From Thermoplasmata archaeon (GTDB taxonomy: Archaea; Thermoplasmatota; Thermoplasmata; Lutacidiplasmatales; UBA184): a stretch of DNA of 48,091 nt. A program made the position numbers and the translations under genes. The stretch lies in contig JAKAYT010000008.1 in the NCBI GenBank assembly GCA_021826685.1, forward strand, positions 1 to 48,091. The letters are read 5' to 3'. Shown piece after piece: positions 32,819 to 41,105 of this stretch; the first letter of the stretch is position 1; each line of letters opens with the position of its first letter. A model generated the notes under the pieces. The model searched no databases. It was not told where the DNA came from and saw only the letters and a list, made by a program, of their open reading frames with translations.

Positions 32819-35107
32819 CTAGCCTGGCGCCAGCCGCAGCTGGTGCGGACGACTCGGAGAGGCATACCGGTCCCGCGGTGGGGCGGCACGGGCCCCCCAA
32901 CGAGCGAGCAGATCCGCGCGGGTGACGCCGAACGGAGCAAGGAGGGTCTCGACCTCTCGCGCGAGCAGATCGAGGTAGGCGCCGACGTCGTAGCGCTCGT
33001 CGCCCTGCATGGTTGCGGCGAGGCGGACCCGATTCCGCCAGGAACGGGAGCGGCGGTCGAGGACGACGTAGCGCGCCTTCTCCCCCGGCGCCAAGAGCCG
33101 GCCGATCGCCCGGGACTGGTACAGGGCGCTGACGGTATCGGTGAAGACCGCGTAATCGTCAACCGCGGCGGTCGTGCGCCGGGTGATGACCAGTTCAGTC
33201 CACGGCCAGTCCCCGGCCCGAAGACGTTCGGCGAACCGGTCGGCCCGGGCGAGGGCGCGAGGGAGGAGATGGCGGAACTCGGCAGCGTCCCGCGCCGGGG
33301 CGAGGATCTGGAGGATCTCCCCTTCGAGGCGCCGGGCGACCCCGGTCGTGTCGTGGCGGCGTCCGCCGATCCCGCGGAGCTTGAACTCGCCCGTTTCGTA
33401 GATCCCGTAGTAACGGTTCGGCACGCCGAATCCGTCGGAGACGGTTGGCAGGAAGACGATCCATCGGTACCGACCCTCGTAGCCGAGCGGGAGACGGTAG
33501 CGCTTGCCGATCGCCCGGACGAACTCCTCCGTAGGGATGCACCCCGGACCCGGGGCGAGCCACATCGAGTCGACGATCCCGTGGACGAAGCGGTAACCAG
33601 CCCGCTCCGCCTCTCGGACCATGTCGGCGAACAGCTCGCGCGCGTAGGCGTTGATCGCCTCGTGGCACTCGATCCGCCCGAAGCGCGCGTTGCGGTAGCC
33701 TTGGTAGCCGAACGCGGTCACGAGAATCCACTTGAGCATCTTCACGCGGCCGTGGAGGCGGCGACGCTCCGCCGAGCCGAGAGGGCTCGCGCGCATGGCC
33801 GCCTTGAGCGCGGTTCGACGCCGGAGCAGCGGGAGCAGCGTCCGCGGCAGGAGGCCGACACGCTTCGTGCAGGAGCGGTAGCCGAGGCCGGGAGCGACGT
33901 GCGGGCTTCGGGGGCAGCACCGGCAGTCGAGCGTCTCCGCGGAGAGGTTGTGACGGACCATGATCTGGGGGAAGAGGCTCGCGAAATCGAACTCGTCCAG
34001 GTGGTCGTGAACGCCGACGGGTGGCCGCAGGATCGTACCGCCTCGGTCCGCCGTGACCAGGTGATCGGCCGGCCGAAAACGCTCGGGCCGGTTCTTCTTC
34101 CAAGGGACCCGGACACCGGAACGGATCGCTTCGGCGATCTCCATCGCACTGAAGCTCGTCCCGGGAGATTGCCGCACGACCGACTGGAGGCTTAGGCGAG
34201 AGAGACGGGCGGCGTCGATGAGGCCGGGCAGCTCGGTGTCCTCGAAGAGAAAGGAGTTCTCCCGGTCGATATGGAAACGGCCGGGGAGGTTGAACGCGGC
34301 CGCCGAGTGGAGGACCCGGCCGTAGCTCATGTACGACCGGGCGCCCCGTGCCGGGGTCCATCGGGACGGGGTGCGCCCGAGAACGAACTCCGCGTCGGTG
34401 AGACCGCAGCGGGCCGCTCCCTCGTACAGCCACGGGAGGTCGAGCGCATCCCCCCCGTCGGTGAGCACGACGTCGGGATCCTGCTGGGCGATCGCGGAGG
34501 GGAGGATCCGCAGGAGCTCCGCCTCCGGCCCCTCGAGACGATCGGGACCGAGACATATCTCCGCGATCCGATCCCCGGGACCCGGCCGACGCGCGCCTCC
34601 CGTCCCTCGGACCTCGAGTCGCGCGAGACGGAGCGGGGGGAGTTCGTAGTCGACGGTCTCCGCCGGCTCGGTCGCGACCCAACCACCGTCCCTCCGGACG
34701 ATCGGAGCGAAGGGGTAGAGATCGGTCGTCAGATAGCAGAGCTGGGGCGCTGTGAGGTCGACATCGTAGAGCGTGTAGCGGTGGAAGTTCCCGCGGCGAT
34801 CGATCCGTTCCGCGAGGGCCCGACGGGACCGATTCGATCGGGGACGGACCGCGAGCAGCGTGACCGGCCGGGCGTCGAAGAGCGAGGGGCGCTCCGTCTG
34901 CTCGATGACCTCGTCGACGAGCGGGTCGTTGCGCAGGTCGCGTGCGAGCCCACGGCGCTCCGCGCGCGGCGCGGCGACGTAGAACGGCGGCCGGAACGCG
35001 ACCGCCTCCGAACGCACCGATCCGCTCCTACGTTCCTTCGTCCACAATAGGACGGATCGTCCGTCGCTCGCGTCGGTGATGTCGAGCAGCCAGCCCTCTG
35101 CGGACAT
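32819..35107 (-). CDS. polB2: B-family DNA polymerase, PolB2-type, with altered motif C
   Basis: A 762-residue B-family polymerase. Motif A is EFDFASLFPQIMVRHNLS (about 372-389) with the metal-ligand Asp374 kept. Motif B is reduced to KMLKWILVTAFGYQGYRNA (Lys456; NSxYG replaced by TAFGY). Motif C reads HGIVDSMW (509-516), so the YxDTDS signature keeps the second Asp (Asp513) but has Ile at the first. The exonuclease region (about 155-230) lacks the DxE and NxxxFD residues, so proofreading is probably lost. These are the marks of archaeal PolB2, once thought inactive and now linked to translesion synthesis in Sulfolobales. The preceding 81-aa gene ends 14 bases upstream. Confidence 0.88.
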   Translation of the reverse strand: MSAEGWLLDITDASDGRSVLLWTKERRSGSVRSEAVAFRPPFYVAAPRAERRGLARDLRNDPLVDEVIEQTERPSLFDARPVTLLAVRPRSNRSRRALAERIDRRGNFHRYTLYDVDLTAPQLCYLTTDLYPFAPIVRRDGGWVATEPAETVDYELPPLRLARLEVRGTGGARRPGPGDRIAEICLGPDRLEGPEAELLRILPSAIAQQDPDVVLTDGGDALDLPWLYEGAARCGLTDAEFVLGRTPSRWTPARGARSYMSYGRVLHSAAAFNLPGRFHIDRENSFLFEDTELPGLIDAARLSRLSLQSVVRQSPGTSFSAMEIAEAIRSGVRVPWKKNRPERFRPADHLVTADRGGTILRPPVGVHDHLDEFDFASLFPQIMVRHNLSAETLDCRCCPRSPHVAPGLGYRSCTKRVGLLPRTLLPLLRRRTALKAAMRASPLGSAERRRLHGRVKMLKWILVTAFGYQGYRNARFGRIECHEAINAYARELFADMVREAERAGYRFVHGIVDSMWLAPGPGCIPTEEFVRAIGKRYRLPLGYEGRYRWIVFLPTVSDGFGVPNRYYGIYETGEFKLRGIGGRRHDTTGVARRLEGEILQILAPARDAAEFRHLLPRALARADRFAERLRAGDWPWTELVITRRTTAAVDDYAVFTDTVSALYQSRAIGRLLAPGEKARYVVLDRRSRSWRNRVRLAATMQGDERYDVGAYLDLLAREVETLLAPFGVTRADLLARWGARAAPPRDRYASPSRPHQLRLAPG

Positions 35108-35121
35108 CGCGCCGGGGCGTC

Positions 35122-35367
35122 CTACTCCGCGGGGGCGTCGCGGGGAGGAAGGCGTTGGGCGATGTCGAGCAGGACGGAGAGCAGGATCGACTCCAATAGA
35201 TCCGGGCTCCCGACCTGGGTCGCTTGGGCGACGTAGCGTCGCGCTCCGGACCGAAGAAGGCCGAACGCCTCCCGCTCTTCCGGGGTCGTCAGGAGACGCT
35301 CGAACGCCTCCCAGCGCTTCAGCCGTTCGTCCAGTGCCTGACGGTAGGTGGGCGCGGTGCGGCCCAA
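35122..35367 (-). CDS. Small helical protein of the PolB2 cassette
   Basis: An 81-residue, all-helical, soluble protein: QALDERLKRWEAFERLL, then PEEREAFGLLRSGARRYV and DLLESILLSVLLDIAQRL. No known domain is recognised. The start is a TTG at 35367, chosen because GGAGGTGATC (35379-35370), the exact complement of the usual 16S rRNA 3' tail, lies just before it. This makes the ORF overlap the end of the RecA-like gene by 49 bases. Small genes of similar size accompany PolB2 in other archaea as I recall it; that recollection needs checking. A partner or regulator of the polymerase is the natural guess. Confidence 0.72.
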   Translation of the reverse strand: MGRTAPTYRQALDERLKRWEAFERLLTTPEEREAFGLLRSGARRYVAQATQVGSPDLLESILLSVLLDIAQRLPPRDAPAE

Positions 35368-36191
35368 GGGATCACCTCCGGTCCTTCGGCGCGGTCGTCG
35401 GCGAACTCCTCCATCCCGCGCTGACCGTCCCGTCGCCGGACGAGGTGGACCCGCGCGTCGTCGCGGTACGCGCGCAACGCGAGGCCCCGCGGATGACGGC
35501 GGAACGCGATGAGGTCGGCGAATCGTGGCCCGGTCTCGAGAAGGCCCGGAAAACGGTCGAAGCCGCCATCCAGCGCGACCAGCAACGGGTAGGGAGCGCG
35601 ATCGACGACCGTTCGCAGCGTCCGGGCGACGTGCCGCAACAGCGCGTCGCGCTCCTCGGGCCGTATCTCCGCGGTCTCGAACAGGGTGGGGAGCTCGTGG
35701 GCCACGAGGAGCGTGGGACGGCGCCGTCGGGCCTCGATCGACCACCCATCCACGAGGGCGACGAGCTGGTGCGCGGTGAATGCCCGAGCGAGCCGAATCC
35801 GCTGGAGGACCTCCTCGGGAGGGACCCCGAAGTCGCGGCCGAGCTCACCGATGCGGAACGGATGGAAGCGGTTCGCGCCCTCGATCAGGGAGATCTCCCC
35901 CTCGACCGACGCGCTACCCGCGTAGACGAGCTCGAGGAGAGGGGTGACGGCCGAAGAGGGGCCGAGCCAGATCGTCGCTTCGCCGGGTTGGAAGCGGCGG
36001 GCGAGCCAGGCGAGGATCCCCGGGGACTCCGGAAGCCGTGGTCGAACGTGCGCGCTCGTGGGGGCGGCGGGCGTACGGGCGCGAGCGCTCGGGTACCTCG
36101 GGATCGCTTCGCTCCGCACCGGCGCTTCGACAAACTCGTCCGCCGAAGGCACGAAGCTCGGAAGCGGGGAGGTCGACGGGATCGCGCTCAT
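35319..36191 (-). CDS. RecA/RadA-like protein without Walker A lysine
   Basis: A 290-residue protein with a RecA-like core. SLIEGANRFHPFRIGELGRD (101-120) matches the strand after Walker A in RecA-like folds, and VLQRIRLARAFTAHQLVALVD (128-148) matches the typical (V/I)RxARAF segment of RadA relatives; a Walker B-like PTLLVAHELPTL follows. The P-loop position (76-84) reads LGPSSAVTP, with no GK(S/T), so ATP binding is doubtful. The first 50 residues are Pro/Ser-rich. It starts the PolB2 operon, like the inactive RecA-like ImuA beside bacterial mutagenic polymerases. ATG at 36191 lies about 29 bases from a TATA-like sequence. Confidence 0.75.
   Translation of the reverse strand: MSAIPSTSPLPSFVPSADEFVEAPVRSEAIPRYPSARARTPAAPTSAHVRPRLPESPGILAWLARRFQPGEATIWLGPSSAVTPLLELVYAGSASVEGEISLIEGANRFHPFRIGELGRDFGVPPEEVLQRIRLARAFTAHQLVALVDGWSIEARRRRPTLLVAHELPTLFETAEIRPEERDALLRHVARTLRTVVDRAPYPLLVALDGGFDRFPGLLETGPRFADLIAFRRHPRGLALRAYRDDARVHLVRRRDGQRGMEEFADDRAEGPEVIPWAAPRPPTVRHWTNG
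35370..35379 (-). promoter_or_regulatory. Perfect Shine-Dalgarno deciding a TTG start
   Basis: GGAGGTGATC on the minus strand, followed by two bases and the TTG at 35367. The GGAGG core is seven bases from the start. Most genes in this window are leaderless or have weak sites, so this full-length match is unusual. Confidence 0.65.
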
Positions 36192-36215
36192 GGCGACGGG
36201 TTCACGTCAATTCGC

Positions 36216-36223
36216 CTCTAAAG
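36216..36223 (-). promoter_or_regulatory. TATA-like element of the PolB2 operon
   Basis: CTTTAGAG on the minus strand, centred about 29 bases before the ATG at 36191. This is the only gap (112 bases) upstream of the five downstream genes, so it is the best promoter candidate for the whole operon. Confidence 0.35.
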
Positions 36224-36303
36224 CGACGGGACGAGGGTACGTGAAACGCCCAGGGGACAGCGTTCCGGCTTCGCCGACCGGCACGCAGAGACGGGAGGCG
36301 CGA

Positions 36304-37068
36304 TCAGTCGAGGCGCGAACGCCACGACGGGGGCGATAGGCCGAGGAGCTCGGTGAGGGAGGCGCAGTTCGCGGCGGCGTCGCCCCGGAAATGGTTGTTG
36401 AAGAACCCGTAGACGGTCGGGGCCTTTTCGGCCACCTCTCGCACGCGGGGAACCCACGCCGCGAGCTCGTCGGCGGAGTAGGTGTAGTCGTACCACACGT
36501 TCGACCCGTGGCCGTGCCAGCGCACGTAGGCGAACGGAGCGGTCGTCTCCAGCTGGATGGGGAGATGGGGCTCATCAACGATCACGTAGGCGAGGTGGAA
36601 CTCGCGCAAGAGATCAAACGATTCCGGTGCGAGCCACGACGGCTCGCGGAACTCGACGGCGACCGGTAAATCGGCAGGGAGGCTCTCGTAGAAGGAGCGC
36701 ACGGTGCCCGGGACAAACTTGAGCGAGGGGGGAAGCTGGAGGAGCGCGGCGGCGAACTTTCCGGCCTCGCGCACCGGCCTCAGAACGGCGAGGAACTGGC
36801 GCAGTTCCTCCTCGGCCCCGACCAGCTCCCGCTCGTGGGTGATCGATTGGGGAAACTTCGCGGCGAAACGGAAGCGGGAAGGGGTGCGACGGACCCAGGA
36901 GGCGGCTACCGCGACGGAAGGGAGGTGGTAGAAGGTCGAGTTGACCTCGACGATCGGGAACCGGCCGGCGTAGTAGCGGAGCTTGTCCTCGGCCCCCCGC
37001 TTCGGGTAGACCGACCCGACCCACTCGGGGTAGTCCCACCCGCTCGTCCCCAACAGGATGTCGGCCAT
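36304..37068 (-). CDS. DUF72-family protein
   Basis: A 254-residue protein of the DUF72 TIM-barrel-like family (YecE in bacteria; function not established). It starts MADILLGTSGWDYPEWVGSV, where GTSGWxYxxW is the family hallmark, followed by EVNSTFYHLPS, FRFAAKFPQSITHE, the ALLQLPPS segment, AVEFREPSW and YVRWHGHG, ending with YGFFNNHFRGDAAANC. The ATG at 37068 begins at the conserved domain; the longer frame upstream runs antisense into the ATPase A gene and is not coding. A minus-strand TATA-like GTATAAC lies near 37112-37118. Confidence 0.92.
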   Translation of the reverse strand: MADILLGTSGWDYPEWVGSVYPKRGAEDKLRYYAGRFPIVEVNSTFYHLPSVAVAASWVRRTPSRFRFAAKFPQSITHERELVGAEEELRQFLAVLRPVREAGKFAAALLQLPPSLKFVPGTVRSFYESLPADLPVAVEFREPSWLAPESFDLLREFHLAYVIVDEPHLPIQLETTAPFAYVRWHGHGSNVWYDYTYSADELAAWVPRVREVAEKAPTVYGFFNNHFRGDAAANCASLTELLGLSPPSWRSRLD

Positions 37069-37197
37069 CGGCGTCCGATTCGGTACGTTCTCGTCCGTTA
37101 AGGAGGTAGTTATACAAGGGCGGTCCGGCCGCCCCGCCCCAGGGCCCCGGGCCGGTTCCCCGCAGGCGATGCGGGGCCCCCCGGGCGCCCGAAACCG

Positions 37198-37205
37198 TAA
37201 ATATC
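37198..37205 (+). promoter_or_regulatory. TATA element of the ferredoxin gene
   Basis: TAAATATC centred about 39 bases before the ATG at 37240. The expected transcription start near 37226 falls after the alternative GTG at 37213, so it supports the shorter ferredoxin. Confidence 0.5.
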
Positions 37206-37239
37206 GCGTCCTGTGGTGGCGCGGCCGGAGACGGACGAG

Positions 37240-37518
37240 ATGGTCCAAGTCGACATTGTAATCGAGAAGTGCACCGGTTGCGCCCACTGCCGTGACGTGT
37301 GCCCGGTGAATGTCTTCGAGCTCAAGCCCCGCGACCAATTCCCGAACGTGGTCGACGATGCCACCGTCGGGGCGAAGTTCCAGTTCCGCGGAGAGAAGTC
37401 GGTCGCGGTGAACGGCCCGGAATGCATCGTCTGCGAAGCGTGCCTCTTCGAGTGCGAAGGGGAGTGCATCGACATCACGGACGACGAAGGGCACGTCCAC
37501 CACTCGACGTACAAGTAG
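37240..37518 (+). CDS. Ferredoxin with two [4Fe-4S] clusters
   Basis: A 92-residue electron carrier. The first cluster motif is KCTGCAHCRDVCPVNVF (CxxCxxCxxxCP) and the second CIVCEACLFECEGECID (CxxCxxCxxxC), with about 35 residues between, longer than in clostridial ferredoxins. The insert (PRDQFPNVVDDATVGAKFQF) resembles that of archaeal dicluster ferredoxins. It lacks the N-terminal zinc-binding extension of Sulfolobus-type ferredoxins. The partner oxidoreductase is not in the window. The start at 37240 is supported by the TATA position; a GTG at 37213 would add nine residues. Confidence 0.9.
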   Translation: MVQVDIVIEKCTGCAHCRDVCPVNVFELKPRDQFPNVVDDATVGAKFQFRGEKSVAVNGPECIVCEACLFECEGECIDITDDEGHVHHSTYK

Positions 37519-37530
37519 GGAGCTGAGAGG

Positions 37531-37568
37531 CGCCCGCCGGGCGGCTTTCCGGGGACGTTTTTTCGTCC
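37531..37568 (+). terminator. Hairpin plus T-tract terminator after ferredoxin
   Basis: A GC inverted repeat CGCCCG-C-CGGGCG (37531-37543) is followed by GGACG-TTTTTT-CGTCC (37553-37568), a short stem whose loop is six T. Archaeal polymerase terminates at T-rich runs. It separates the ferredoxin from the ATPase operon, whose TATA lies 14 bases further on. Confidence 0.55.
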
Positions 37569-37581
37569 GTCCTGATGGCGT

Positions 37582-37587
37582 TAAATA
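37582..37587 (+). promoter_or_regulatory. TATA box of the rightward ATPase operon
   Basis: TAAATA within GTTAAATAGG, centred about 28 bases before the atpF GTG at 37612. A leaderless transcript is expected. Confidence 0.55.
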
Positions 37588-37611
37588 GGCCCGTTCCCCG
37601 CCGACGCCGCC

Positions 37612-37953
37612 GTGCCGGAGTCGAGCGTACGCACAGGCCGTACTGCGGTCGTTGGCGAGCGGGAGCTGGCCATCGGATTCCGATTGATCGGCATCCAGGA
37701 TGTCTTCGAGGTCACCGCCGAGAACTCGATGAAGGAGTTCTTCCGCGTGCTCGCGAGCGACGAATACAGCCTGGTCGTCGCGAGCCAGACGATCCGGTCC
37801 CGATTGACGGAAAGCCAACGCGCGCACGCGGACGCGTCGCTCCACCCGCTCGTCGTCTTCGTACCGACCCCGGGAGCGCCGGGAGCCGAGACGGAGGGGA
37901 TCGAGTCGCTCGCGAAGCGAGTGCTCGGTATCTCGCTCTCCGTTCCTCATTGA
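37612..37953 (+). CDS. atpF: A-type ATP synthase subunit F
   Basis: A 113-residue subunit of the central stalk. The family pattern is clear: VVGERELAIGFRLIGIQDVF, then EFFRVLASDEYSLVVASQTI and LHPLVVFVPTPGAP. F binds subunit D inside the A3B3 head and affects ATP hydrolysis. The GTG at 37612 is placed by the TATA box. First gene of the rightward operon; atpA begins 21 bases after its stop, with AAGGAG about eight bases before the atpA ATG. Confidence 0.92.
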   Translation: MPESSVRTGRTAVVGERELAIGFRLIGIQDVFEVTAENSMKEFFRVLASDEYSLVVASQTIRSRLTESQRAHADASLHPLVVFVPTPGAPGAETEGIESLAKRVLGISLSVPH

Positions 37954-37974
37954 GCTAACGCAAGGAGAACAACG

Positions 37975-40900
37975 ATGGGAGTGGTGGCAAGGGTTTCCGG
38001 TCCGGTCGTCATCGCCGAGGGCCTGGAGAACGCGAAGATGTTCGACGTCGTTCGCGTCGGCGCCCAGGGGCTGGTCGGAGAGATCATCCGGCTGGTCGAG
38101 AAGACCGCCACCGTCCAAGTGTACGAGGACACGACGGGCGTGCGCCCGGGAGACCCGGTGGAGAACACGGGACAGGCGCTCTCGGTCGAACTCGGACCCG
38201 GTCTGTTGAAATCCATCTATGACGGGGTCCAGCGCCCGCTCGACGTCCTGCAGAAAAGCTTGGGGGATTTCATCACCCGCGGATTCGTCGCTCCGCCACT
38301 GGACGAGTCGAAGAAGTGGGACTTCACGGCGACCGCCCATGCGGGCGACCACGTCACGCCCGGTACGGTCCTCGGCACCGTTCAGGAGACGCCGCTCATC
38401 CTCCACAAGATCATGGTCCCTCCCGGTGTGGAAGGGACGATCGAATCCCTGAAGGGCGGGTCGTTCACGATCCGCGAACAGATCGGTTCGCTCGCGACGG
38501 ACCACGGCAAGGTACCGCTCTACCTGAGTCAGAAGTGGGTCGTCCGCATCCCGCGGCCGGTGAGTCAGAAGCTCCCGCCCAGCATCCCGTTGGTCACCGG
38601 CCAGCGAGTCATCGACTCGTTCTTCCCCGTCGCCAAGGGCGGTTCCGCGTGCATTCCGGGACCGTTCGGATCCGGCAAATGCGTCGCGGGCGAGACGCCG
38701 GTGGTCCTCGGAAGCGGCGAGGTGCTCACAATGGAGGAGCTTTACGAGCGCTCGAAGGCCGACGGGGAGGTCTCCCTTGACGGATCCGACGAGTGGATCC
38801 GGCCGAAGGAGCCGCTGCCATTGTACTCGTGGGTCGGAGATCGACTCGTACCGAGCGAAAGCCGGACCTTCTACAAGGGAAAGAGCGACCTGCTCGTGCG
38901 AATTCGCACGCGGAGCGGGCGTACCGTACGAGTCACTCCGATCCACCGTCTCTTTACCTTCCGGCCGAACGGAGAACTCCGCGAGACCGCGGCCTCCGAG
39001 CTCGCGCCGGGCGACTACATCGCATCGGTCCATCGGATACCCGGACCGGCCCACGACCGGAGGCTGGATCTGCGCCCACCTAGGTCTCCACAAACGGGGA
39101 GGATCCTTCGAGCACCGAACACGATGACCCGCGAACTCGCCGAGTTCTTGGGTTACTTCGTCGCCGAGGGATGTTCACGAGAGGAGGAGGCAATCGCATT
39201 CTCCAGTTCGGACCCGACTCTTCTCGAGCGGTTCCTCTCACTGGGCCGGGAGCTCTTCGGACTCGAAGGGTACATCGAGCGTCCGAAGGACCGGGCTCCG
39301 AGCGCCGTCCTCCGTAGTGCTGAGCTGGTCGAGGTGTTGCACCAGCTCGGGACCGGCGGGTCGGCGGCGGAACAGCGGATCCCGCCGTCGGTGCTCGGCT
39401 CGAGCAACCGTGTCCTCGCATCGTTCCTGCTCGGTTACTATCTCGGGAGCGGGGCTGCCCGCGAAGGTGAAGTCGCGTTCCGTGCCGCGAGCGCGCGGCT
39501 CCGTACCGAGCTTACCTACGTGCTGGCCCGATTCGGGATCCTATCGACGCTCGGCCAGCGAACGATCGACGGGACCGATTCCTATCGCCTTTCCATCCCG
39601 GGCCCGGTCAGCCTCCGACGGCTCGGAGAAGTCCTCGCGTCGAGCGCGCCCCGGGCCGCTTCGATCCCGGACGACATTCCGTTCGGGCGCGCCCGCGACG
39701 TCGCCGTCGATGGGGCTCCGCTCGCTCCCCCTCCAATCGGGTGGGAGCCCCGGCTGCCCTCGAGCCCTCTCCGTAGCGGAGGGCAGATCTACCACGGTAC
39801 GGAACGCGAAGGGCGTTTGGGCGCAACGATGTTCACGACGCCCGCGTACCCCGGGGAAGACGGGGCGACGGGGGGCCACAGCGAGCTCGATGCCGATCGG
39901 CTCTGGAGAGTTCGCGATGACTTGTTCTACGACGAGGTCGTGGAGACCGCGGTCGAGCGCGCCGGACCGTACGACGTGTACGATGTGTCGGTGCCCGGCT
40001 ACGGCAGCAACTTCGTGGGGGGTGTGGGCGGCATGCTCCTCCACAACACCGTCACGCAGCAACAACTCGCCCGGTGGGCCGACTCCGACGTGGTCGTATA
40101 CGTCGGATGTGGAGAGCGGGGCAACGAGATGACCGAGGTGCTCGCCACCTTCCCGAACCTCACCGACCCGAAGACGAAGCGTCCGTTGATGGAGCGGACG
40201 ATCCTGATCGCGAACACCTCGAACATGCCGGTCGCGGCACGGGAGGCGAGCGTGTACACCGGGATCACGATCGCGGAGTACTACCGCGACATGGGCTACG
40301 ATGTCGCGTTGATGGCCGACTCCACGAGCCGATGGGCCGAGGCGATGCGCGAGATCTCCGGCCGCCTCGAGGAAATGCCCGGCGAGGAAGGGTACCCCGC
40401 CTACCTCGGACGCCGTATCGCCGAGTTCTACGAGCGCGCCGGGCGCGTGGTGACGCTCTCTCCCGATCGGCGGACCGGTTCGGTGACCGTGGTCGGGGCC
40501 GTGAGCCCCCCGGGCGGCGACTTCTCCGAGCCCGTCAGCCAGAACACCTTGCGGGTCACGCGCGTGTTCTGGGCCCTCGATGCGGCCCTCGCTTCTCGAC
40601 GCCACTTCCCCTCGATCAACTGGCTGCAGAGCTATTCGCTCTACATCGGCGATCTCGAGCCGTGGTACCGCAGCGAGCTCTCTCCGGAGTTCGTGACGCT
40701 GCGGCAACGTGCCCTGGAGGTCCTCCAGAAGGAGTCCGAGCTGCAGGAGATCGTCCAGCTCGTCGGCGTCGACGCGCTCCCCGAGCGCGAAAAGGGAACG
40801 CTGGACGTCGCGCGCATGATCCGGGAGGATTACCTCCAGCAGAGCGCGTTCGACGACGTCGACACCTACACCTCGATCCAGAAGCAGTTCCGGATGCTGC

Positions 40901-41103
40901 GGGCCATCCTCTCCTTTGGGGACCAAGAGCAGCAGGCGATTGGCAAGGGAGCGACCGTCGCCCAGCTTCAGGCGCTCCCGGTGCGCACGAAGCTCTCGCG
41001 CATGAAGTGGATCCCCGAGGCCGAGGCTCCGACGCAGTTCGACGCGCTGGAGACCGAGATGACCCAAGCGATCGGGCAGGTCGCCGCGACGGGAGGTGCC
41101 TGA
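37975..41103 (+). CDS. atpA: A-type ATP synthase catalytic subunit A with intein
   Basis: A 1042-residue precursor. Residues 1-235 and 692-1042 are the catalytic subunit; residues 236-691 are an intein. Removing it leaves a 586-residue protein of normal family length, and the joined P-loop reads GPFGSGK-TVTQQQL. Other marks are the non-homologous region with [47 protein letters not shown] and [16 protein letters not shown]. Without splicing the nucleotide site cannot form, so assembly of active enzyme depends on the intein. Located between atpF and atpB. Confidence 0.96.
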   Translation: MGVVARVSGPVVIAEGLENAKMFDVVRVGAQGLVGEIIRLVEKTATVQVYEDTTGVRPGDPVENTGQALSVELGPGLLKSIYDGVQRPLDVLQKSLGDFITRGFVAPPLDESKKWDFTATAHAGDHVTPGTVLGTVQETPLILHKIMVPPGVEGTIESLKGGSFTIREQIGSLATDHGKVPLYLSQKWVVRIPRPVSQKLPPSIPLVTGQRVIDSFFPVAKGGSACIPGPFGSGKCVAGETPVVLGSGEVLTMEELYERSKADGEVSLDGSDEWIRPKEPLPLYSWVGDRLVPSESRTFYKGKSDLLVRIRTRSGRTVRVTPIHRLFTFRPNGELRETAASELAPGDYIASVHRIPGPAHDRRLDLRPPRSPQTGRILRAPNTMTRELAEFLGYFVAEGCSREEEAIAFSSSDPTLLERFLSLGRELFGLEGYIERPKDRAPSAVLRSAELVEVLHQLGTGGSAAEQRIPPSVLGSSNRVLASFLLGYYLGSGAAREGEVAFRAASARLRTELTYVLARFGILSTLGQRTIDGTDSYRLSIPGPVSLRRLGEVLASSAPRAASIPDDIPFGRARDVAVDGAPLAPPPIGWEPRLPSSPLRSGGQIYHGTEREGRLGATMFTTPAYPGEDGATGGHSELDADRLWRVRDDLFYDEVVETAVERAGPYDVYDVSVPGYGSNFVGGVGGMLLHNTVTQQQLARWADSDVVVYVGCGERGNEMTEVLATFPNLTDPKTKRPLMERTILIANTSNMPVAAREASVYTGITIAEYYRDMGYDVALMADSTSRWAEAMREISGRLEEMPGEEGYPAYLGRRIAEFYERAGRVVTLSPDRRTGSVTVVGAVSPPGGDFSEPVSQNTLRVTRVFWALDAALASRRHFPSINWLQSYSLYIGDLEPWYRSELSPEFVTLRQRALEVLQKESELQEIVQLVGVDALPEREKGTLDVARMIREDYLQQSAFDDVDTYTSIQKQFRMLRAILSFGDQEQQAIGKGATVAQLQALPVRTKLSRMKWIPEAEAPTQFDALETEMTQAIGQVAATGGA
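38680..40047 (+). mobile_element. Intein in atpA at the Walker A site (VMA-b position)
   Basis: A 456-residue intein inserted between Lys and Thr of GSGK-T, the site used in ATPase A subunits of Thermoplasma and Pyrococcus. Block A is [10 protein letters not shown] with Cys1, block [11 protein letters not shown] with TxxH, block [16 protein letters not shown], and block G MLLHN with the terminal His-Asn; the +1 residue is Thr. A LAGLIDADG endonuclease is present: FLGYFVAEG near precursor residue 392 looks intact, while the second helix LLGYYLGSG near 486 lacks the acidic residue. Splicing residues are complete, so it should splice; the homing nuclease may be inactive. Confidence 0.95.
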
Positions 41104-41105
41104 CC

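Noticed and set aside
32819-35107. Main replicative PolB
   Set aside because: Altered motif C, lost NSxYG and degenerate exonuclease motifs do not fit a proofreading replicase.
37069-39093. Upstream extension of the DUF72 frame antisense to ferredoxin and atpA
   Set aside because: The DUF72 hallmark begins at the ATG at 37068; upstream sequence mirrors atpF/atpA coding DNA.
39541-41067. 508-codon minus-strand frame opposite the intein and the atpA C-terminal part
   Set aside because: It mirrors the atpA reading frame and has no recognisable domain.
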